Under the pieces are notes generated by a model. It made no database searches. It saw only the letters and a program-made list of their open reading frames with translations, and was not told the origin of the DNA. A program made the position numbers and the translations under genes. This document shows positions 57,265 to 64,000 of a stretch of 64,000 nucleotides of DNA, in pieces (the first letter of the stretch is position 1; every line of letters starts with the position of its first letter). The stretch spans positions 524,032-588,031 of the forward strand of contig ML133402.1 of NCBI GenBank assembly GCA_003864495.1, in the 5' to 3' direction. Origin of the DNA: Nemopilema nomurai (Eukaryota > Cnidaria > Scyphozoa > Rhizostomeae > Rhizostomatidae).

Positions 57265-60200
57265 GAGGCTAGAATGAAAACGAGGCTAAAACGTAAACGA
57301 GGTTAAAACGTAAACGAGGCTAGGGGTTTTAGCCCCAAAATGGGGCTAGCCTAGAAACCAAGCTTGCATGGAAACGAGGCTGCCAAGGAAACCACACTAC
57401 AACAAAAACGAGACTATTGTTTATTAGCACTAAAGCGAGGCTAACATGGAAAAGGCTAGCATGAAAACGAGGCTAGCTTAGAAACAAGGCTAAATCTAAA
57501 ACGAAACTATGATTTTAACAAAAAAAACGAGACTTGCAAGGAAACAAAACTAGGATGGAATAGACGCAAGGGTTTTTACCAAAAAAACGAGGCTAACATA
57601 GAAACGAGACTAGCATGGAAACGAGGCAAAAACGAAAACGAGGCTTTGGTTTTAGGCACCAAAACGAGGCTGGCATGGAAACGAGGCAACGACAAAAAGG
57701 AGGCTAAAACGGAAACAAGGCTAGGGCTTTTAGCACAAAATCTAGGCTAGCATGGATAGGAGACAAGGACGAAAACGAGGCTAAAACGAAAACGGGAATA
57801 GGGCTTTTAGAACAAAAACGAGGCTAGCATGAAAAAAGGCTAGCATGGGAACGAGACTAAAACGAAAGCGAGGCTATAGTTTTCCAGCATCAAAGCGAGG
57901 CTAACATAGAAATGAAGCTAGCATGGACACTAGGCTAGCATGGAAACGAGGTTAGCGTTGAAACGAGGCTAAAGCGAAAACAAGGCTAGGGTTCTAGCAC
58001 CAAAACAAGGCTAGCAATGTAACGAGACTAGGATGGAAACGAGGCAAGGGTTTTTAGCACAAAAACGAGGCTAGCATACAAACAAGGCTAGCATACAAAC
58101 GAGGCTAGGTGACTTCAGCACAAAAACGAGGCTAGCATAGAAACTAGGCTGGCAACAAGGCTAAAAAGAAAAAATGAAGCTGGGGTTTTTAGCATTAAAA
58201 CGAGGCCAGCATGGAAACGAGGCAAGGACGAAAACGTGGCTAAAGCGAAAACGAGGCTGAAGCTTTTAGCACTAAAACAAGTCTAGCATGGAAACGAGGC
58301 AAGGATGAATACGAGGCTAAAACGAAAACGAGACTGGGGTTTTTAGCACCAAATCGAGGCTAGCATGGAAACAAGAGAGAGACAAAAACGAGGCTAAGAC
58401 GAAAATGAGGCTAGGGTTTTTAGCTGCAAAACGAGTCTGGCATGAAAACGAGGCAAGGACGAAAAGAATGCCAATACGAAAAGGAGACTGGGGTTTAAAG
58501 CACCAAAACGAGGCTGAGGCTAAAACGAAACGAGGTTAGGGCTTCTAAAACCAAAACGAGGCTAGCATGGAAACGAGAGAGGGACAAAAACGAGGCTAAG
58601 ACGAAAATGAGGCTAGGGCTTTTAGCACCAAATTGAGGCTAGCATGGAGACAAGACAAGGACAAAAACGAAGCTAAAACAAAAATGAGGCTGGGGTTTTT
58701 AGCTGCAAAATGAGTCTGGCATGAAAACGAGGCAAGGACGAAAAGAATGCCAAAACAAAAAGGAGACTGGGGTTTAAAGCACCAAAACGAGGCTGAGGCT
58801 AAAACGAAACGAGGTTAGGGCTTCTAAAACCAAAACGAGGCTAGCATAAAAACGAGGCAAGAACAAAACGAGGCTGAAGCGAAAACGAGGCTGAAAAGTT
58901 TAGCACCAAAACGAGTCTGGCATGAAAACGAGGGAAGGACGAAAAAAGGCCAAAACGAAAAGGAGGCTGTGGTCTTTAGCACCAACTTGAGGCTAGCATG
59001 CAAACGAGGCTAGGGCAAAACAGGGCTAAAAGAAAACGAGGCTAGGTCTTTTAGCACCAAACAAGAGCAGCATGGAAACGAACAAAGGAGAAAAACGAGG
59101 CTAAAACGAAAACGAGAATATGGCTTTTAAAACCAAAACGAGGCTAGCATGAAAACGAGGCAAGAACAAAACGAGGCTGAAGCGAAAACGAGGATTAAAT
59201 TTTCAGCACCAAACGAGTCTAGCATGGAAACGAGGGAAGGACGGAAACGAGGCTAAAAAGAGAACGAGGCTAAAGTTTTTAGCACCAAAACGAGTCTGGC
59301 ATGAAAACCAGGCAAGGACGAAAAGAAGACCAAAACGAAAACGAGGCTGTGGTCTTTTAGCACCAAAACGAGGCTAGCATGGAAACGAACAAAGGAGAAA
59401 AACGAGGCTAAAACGAAAACGAGAATATGGCTTTTAAAACCAAAACGAGGCTAGCATGAAAACGAGGCAAGAACAAAACGAGGCTGAAGCGAAGACGAGG
59501 ATTAAATTTTCAGCACCAAGTCGAGGCTAGCACGGAAACGAGGCAAGGAAGAAAACGGGGCTAAACAGAAACGAGACTGGGGTTTTAGCACCAAAATGAG
59601 GCTAGCATGGAAAAGAGGCAAAGACAAAAACGAGGCAAAAACGAAAACCAGGTTAGGGCTTTAAAAACCAAAACAAGGCTAGCATAAAAACGAGGCAAGA
59701 ACAAAACGAGGCTGAAGCGAGAACGAGGCTGAATATTTTAGCACCAAGTCGAGGCTAGCCTGGAAACGGGACTAGGACAAAAACGGGGCTTAAAGTAAAC
59801 GAGGCTGAAGCGAAAACGAGGCTGAAAATTTTAGCACCAAAACGAGTCTAGCATGGAAACGAGGCAAGAACAGAACAAGGCTGAAGCGAGAACGAGGCTG
59901 AAGTTTTTAGCACCAAAACGAGTCTGGCATGGAAACGAGGCAAGGACGAAAACAAGGCCAAAACAAAAACGAGGCTGCACTTTTTAGCACCAAAACGACT
60001 CTGGCATGAAAAGGAGTCAAGGACAAAAACAATGCCAAAACAAAAACGCGGCTGGGGTTTTTAGTACTAAAACGAGGCTAGCATGGAAACGAGGCAAGGA
60101 CGAAAACGAGGCTAAAGTGAGAATGAGGCTGAATTTTTTAGCATCAAAAAGAGTTTAGCATGGAAACGAGGCATGGACGAAAAAGAGGCTAAAACGAAAA

Positions 60201-63200
60201 CGAGGCTGGGGTTTTTAGCACCAAAAGGAGGCTAGCATGGAAACGAGGCAACAACAAAACAAGGCTGAAGCGCGAACGAGGCTCAAGTTTTTAGCACCAA
60301 AACGAGTCTAGCATGGAAACGAGGCAAGGGCAAAAACGAAGCTAAAAAAAATGAGGCTGGGGTTTTTAGCACCAAAACGACTCTGGAATGAAAAGGAGGC
60401 AAGGAAAAAAACAAGGCCAAAACAAAAACGAGGCTGGGGTTTTTAGCACTAAAACGAGGCTAGCATAGAAACGAAAGAAGGGCGAAAACGGGGCTAAAAG
60501 AAAACGAGGCTAGGTCTTTTAGCACAAAGCGAAAACGAGACTAGGGTTTTGGCACCAAAATGAGGCTAGCATTGAAAAGAGGCAAGAACAAAAACGAGGC
60601 TAAAATGAAAACAAGGCTATGGTCTTTAGCACCAAATCGAGGCTAGCATGGAAACGAACAAAGGAGAAAAACGAGGCTAAAACAAAAACGAGTTTATGGC
60701 TTTTAAAACCAAAACGAGGCTAGCATGAAAACGAGGCAAGAACAAAACGAGGCTGAAACGAAAACGAGGCTCAAGTTTTTAGCACCAAAACGAGTCTAGC
60801 ATGGAAACGAGGCAAGGACAAAAACGAAGCTAAAAAAAATGAGGCTGGGGTTTTTAGCACTAAAACGAGTCTAGCATGGAAACGAGGCATGAACGAAACG
60901 AGGAAAACAAGGCTGGGGTTTAAGCACCAAAACGAGTCTAGAATGGAAACGAAAAAAGGAGAAAAACGAGGCAAAAACGAAAACCAGGTTAGGGCTTTAA
61001 AAACCAAAACAAGGCTAGCATAAAAACGAGGCAAGAACAAAACGAGGCTGAAGCGAGAACGAGGCTGAATATTTTAGCACCAAGTCGAGGCTAGCCTGGA
61101 AACGGGACTAGGACAAAAACGGGGCTTAAAGTAAACGAGGCTGAAGCGAAAACGAGGCTGAAAATTTTAGCACCAAAACGAGTCTAGCATGGAAACGAGG
61201 CAAGAACAGAACAAGGCTGAAGCGAGAACGAGGCTGAAGTTTTTAGCACCAAAACGAGTCTGGCATGGAAACGAGGCAAGGACGAAAACAAGGCCAAAAC
61301 AAAAACGAGGCTGCACTTTTTAGCACCAAAACGACTCTGGCATGAAAAGGAGTCAAGGACAAAAACAATGCCAAAACAAAAACGCGGCTGGGGTTTTTAG
61401 TACTAAAACGAGGCTAGCATGGAAACGAGGCAAGGACGAAAACGAGGTTAAAGTGAGAACGAGGCTGAAGTTTTTAGCATCAAAAAGAGTTTACCATGGA
61501 AACGAGGCATGGACGAAAAAGAGGCTAAAACGAAAACGAGGCTGGGGTTTTTAGCACCAAAAGGAGGCTAGCATGGAAACGAGGCAACAACAAAACAAGG
61601 CTGAAGCGCGAACGAGGCTCAAGTTTTTAGCACCAAAACGAGGCTAGCATGAAAACGAGGCAAGAACAAAACGAGGCTGAAAAGAAAACGAGGCTCAAGT
61701 TTTTAGCACCAAAACGAGTCTAGCATGGAAACGAGGCAAGGACAAAAACGAAGCTAAAAAAAATGAGGCTGGGGTTTTTAGCACTAAAACGAGTCTAGCA
61801 TGGAAACGAGGCATGAACGAAACGAGGAAAACAAGGCTGGGGTTTAAGCACCAAAACGAGTCTAGAATGGAAACGAAAAAAGGAGAAAAACGAGGCTAAA
61901 ACGAAAACGAGGTTATGGCTTTTAAAACCAAAACGGGGCTAGCACGAAAACGAGGAAAGAACAAAAAAGGCTTCGACAAAAACGAGGCTAAAACGAAAAC
62001 AAGGCTAGGGCTTTTATTACCAAAACGAGTCTAGCATGGAAACGAGGCAAGGACAAAAACGAAGCTAAAAAAAATGAGGCTGGGGTTTTTAGCACTAAAA
62101 CGAGTCTAGCATGGAAACGAGGCATGGACGAAACGAGGAAAACAAGGCTGGGGTTTAAGCACCAAAACGAGTCTAGAATGGAAACGAAAAAAGGAGAAAA
62201 ACGAGGCTAAAACGAAAACGAGGTTATGGCTTTTAAAACCAAAACGGGGCTAGCATGAAAACGAGGCAAGAACAAAACGAGGCTGAAGCGAAAACAAGGA
62301 TTAAGTTTTTAGCACTAAAACGAGGCTAGCATGGAAACGAGGGAAGGACGAAAACGAGGCTAAAAGGAAAACGAGGCTGTAGTTTTTAGCAGCAAAAGGA
62401 GACTAGCATGGAAACGAGGCAAGGACGAAAGGGAAGCTAAAAAGAAAACGAGATTGAAGGTTTTAGCACCAAAAAGAGTCATGCATGGACGCGAGGCAAG
62501 GCCAAAAACGAAACTAAAATGAAAACATGGCTTGGGTTTTCAGCACTAAAACGAGGCTAGCATGGAAACGAGAGAAGGAAGAAAACGAGGCTAAAAGGAA
62601 AACGAGACTTTGGTTTTTAGCACCAAGACGAGTTTAGCATGGTAACGAGGAAAGGACAAAAACGAGGCTAAATTGAAAACGAGGCTAAAGTTTTTAGCAC
62701 CAAAACGAAACTAGCATGGAAACGAGGCATTGACAAAAACGAGACTAAAATGAAAATGAGGCTGGGGTTTTTAGTACCAAAACGACTCTGGCATGAAAAC
62801 GAGGCAAGGACAAAAACATGGCAAAAACAAAAACGAGATTGGGGTTTTTAGAATTTAAACGACTCTGGCATGAAAACGAGGCAAGGACAAAAACATGGCA
62901 AAAAAAAAACGAGATTGGGGTTTTTAGAATTAAAACGAGGCTAGCATGGAAACGAGGGAAGGACAAAAACGAGGCTAAAGGGAAAACGTGACTGTGGTTT
63001 TTAGCACCAAAACGAGTTTATCATGGAAACGAGGGAAGGACGAAAACGGGCCTAAAAGAAAACAAGGCTAGGTCTTTTAGCACAAAGCGAAAACGAGACT
63101 AGGGTTTTGGCACCAAAATGAGGTTAGCATTGAAAAGAGGCAAGGACACAAACGAGGCTAAAATGAAAACAAGGCTATGGTCTTTAGCACCATATCGAGG

Positions 63201-64000
63201 CTAGCACGGAAACGAGGCAAGGAAGAAAACAGGGCTACACGAAAACGAGGCTGAATATTTTAGCACCAAGTCGAGGCTAGCATGGAAACGAGACTAGGAC
63301 AAAAACGGGGCTTAAACGAAACTGAGGTTAGGTCTCTTAGCACCAACTTGAGGCTAGCATGCAAACGAGGCTAGGACAAAAACGGGGCTGAAGCAAAAAC
63401 GAGGATTAAGTTTTTAGCACCAAAACGAGGCTAGCATAGAAACGAGGCTTGGACAAAAACGAGGCAAAACCGAAAACGAGGCTAGGGCTTTTAGCACCAA
63501 ATAGACTTAGGCATGGAAACGAGAGAGGGAAAAAAACGAGGAAAAGCGAAATCGAGTCTCTGGTTTCTAGCACCAAAACGAGTCTAGCATGGAAACGAGG
63601 CATGGCGAAAACGAGGCTAGAACGAAAACGAGATTGAAGTTTTTAGCACCAAGAAAAGTCTTGCATGGAAACGAGGCAAGGATGAAAACGAGGCTAAAAT
63701 GAAAACAACGCAGGGGTTTTAGCACCAAAACGTGTCTAGAATGGAAATGAGGCAAGGAGGAAAACGCGGCTAGAACGAAATTGAGGTTAAGACTTTTAGC
63801 ACCGAATCGCGGCAAGCATGGAAACGAGGCAATGACGAAACGAGGCTTAAACGAAAACGAGATTAGGTCTTTTAGCACCAACTTGAGGCTAGCATGCAAA
63901 CGGGGCAAGAACAAAACGGGGATGAAGCGAAAACGAGGATAAGGTTTTGAGCACCAAATCGAGGCTAGCATGGAAACGAACAAAGGATAAAAACGAGGCT
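57265..64000. repeat. Degenerate GAGGCTA-type satellite, at least 6.7 kb, running off the window
   Basis: Made of short modules (AAAACGAGGCTA, ATGGAAACGAGGCAAGGACG, TTTTTAGCACCAAAACGAG) combined into loose units of roughly 75-80 bp. Longer duplications are visible: about 59630-60305 recurs at 60966-61645 (offset about 1336 bp), and a block of about 200 bp near 60770 recurs near 61690 and 62030. The minus strand is low in stops, which creates short Phe/Leu/Arg-rich open frames of no coding significance. Confidence 0.95.

Noticed and set aside
60771..63983. Phe/Leu/Arg-rich open frames in the right-hand array
   Set aside because: Products of the degenerate satellite; the peptides repeat with the DNA modules and resemble no protein family.

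Overview
This is a window of an animal nuclear genome: intron-rich genes with GT-AG splice sites, very large introns, and a mixture of DNA transposons, retroelement remnants and tandem arrays. The mix (PIF/Harbinger, hAT-like, a tyrosine-recombinase retrotransposon, a THAP domain, an nrf-6-type acyltransferase) fits an aquatic invertebrate and would suit a cnidarian, but the sequence alone does not prove the taxon.

Two host genes can be reconstructed exon by exon, both on the minus strand. (1) A Derlin-1 orthologue, 7 exons between 8609 and 1098. It encodes about 247 residues with an intact start, GRPADY motif and C-terminus. (2) An NRF-6-like membrane acyltransferase (acyltransferase-3 family), 14 exons between 38977 and 11858. 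It encodes about 730 residues and all splice phases agree. Exon 11 carries a single extra base, so the gene has either a real mutation or an assembly indel. A third, unidentified minus-strand gene is suggested by exon-like segments at 40388-41875, just below a CpG-containing stretch. No functional link between these genes is visible.

The rest is repeats. Introns of the two genes carry tandem arrays, each with its own unit: 50 bp (1.95-3.8 kb), 40 bp (16.55-17.58 kb), 14 bp (17.98-23.53 kb), CAAC-type (24.2-24.8 kb) and 16 bp (26.43-26.74 kb). Intron 1 of the acyltransferase also holds short inverted-repeat elements, a LINE fragment, a foldback element with perfect 73-bp ends (37.63-38.43 kb) and a PAT-like retrotransposon (30.66-36.94 kb). 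That retrotransposon has a split direct repeat layout (A1 ... B1-A2-B2) and contains a 3.5-kb satellite built of 112-bp and 82-bp units rich in the octamer ATGCAAAT.

Right of the genes lie three further elements and a terminal array. A 4.78-kb hAT-like element (42052-46831) has an 8-bp target duplication and contains a split THAP domain. A very AT-rich, decayed element (about 48.4-52.6 kb) carries a retroviral-type integrase fragment and looks Polinton/Maverick-like. A 3.74-kb PIF/Harbinger element (52870-56606) has long terminal inverted repeats, a Myb/SANT-like ORF and a transposase broken by one frameshift and one stop codon. From about 57.27 kb to the window end the sequence is a 6.7-kb degenerate GAGGCTA-type array with internal segmental duplications.
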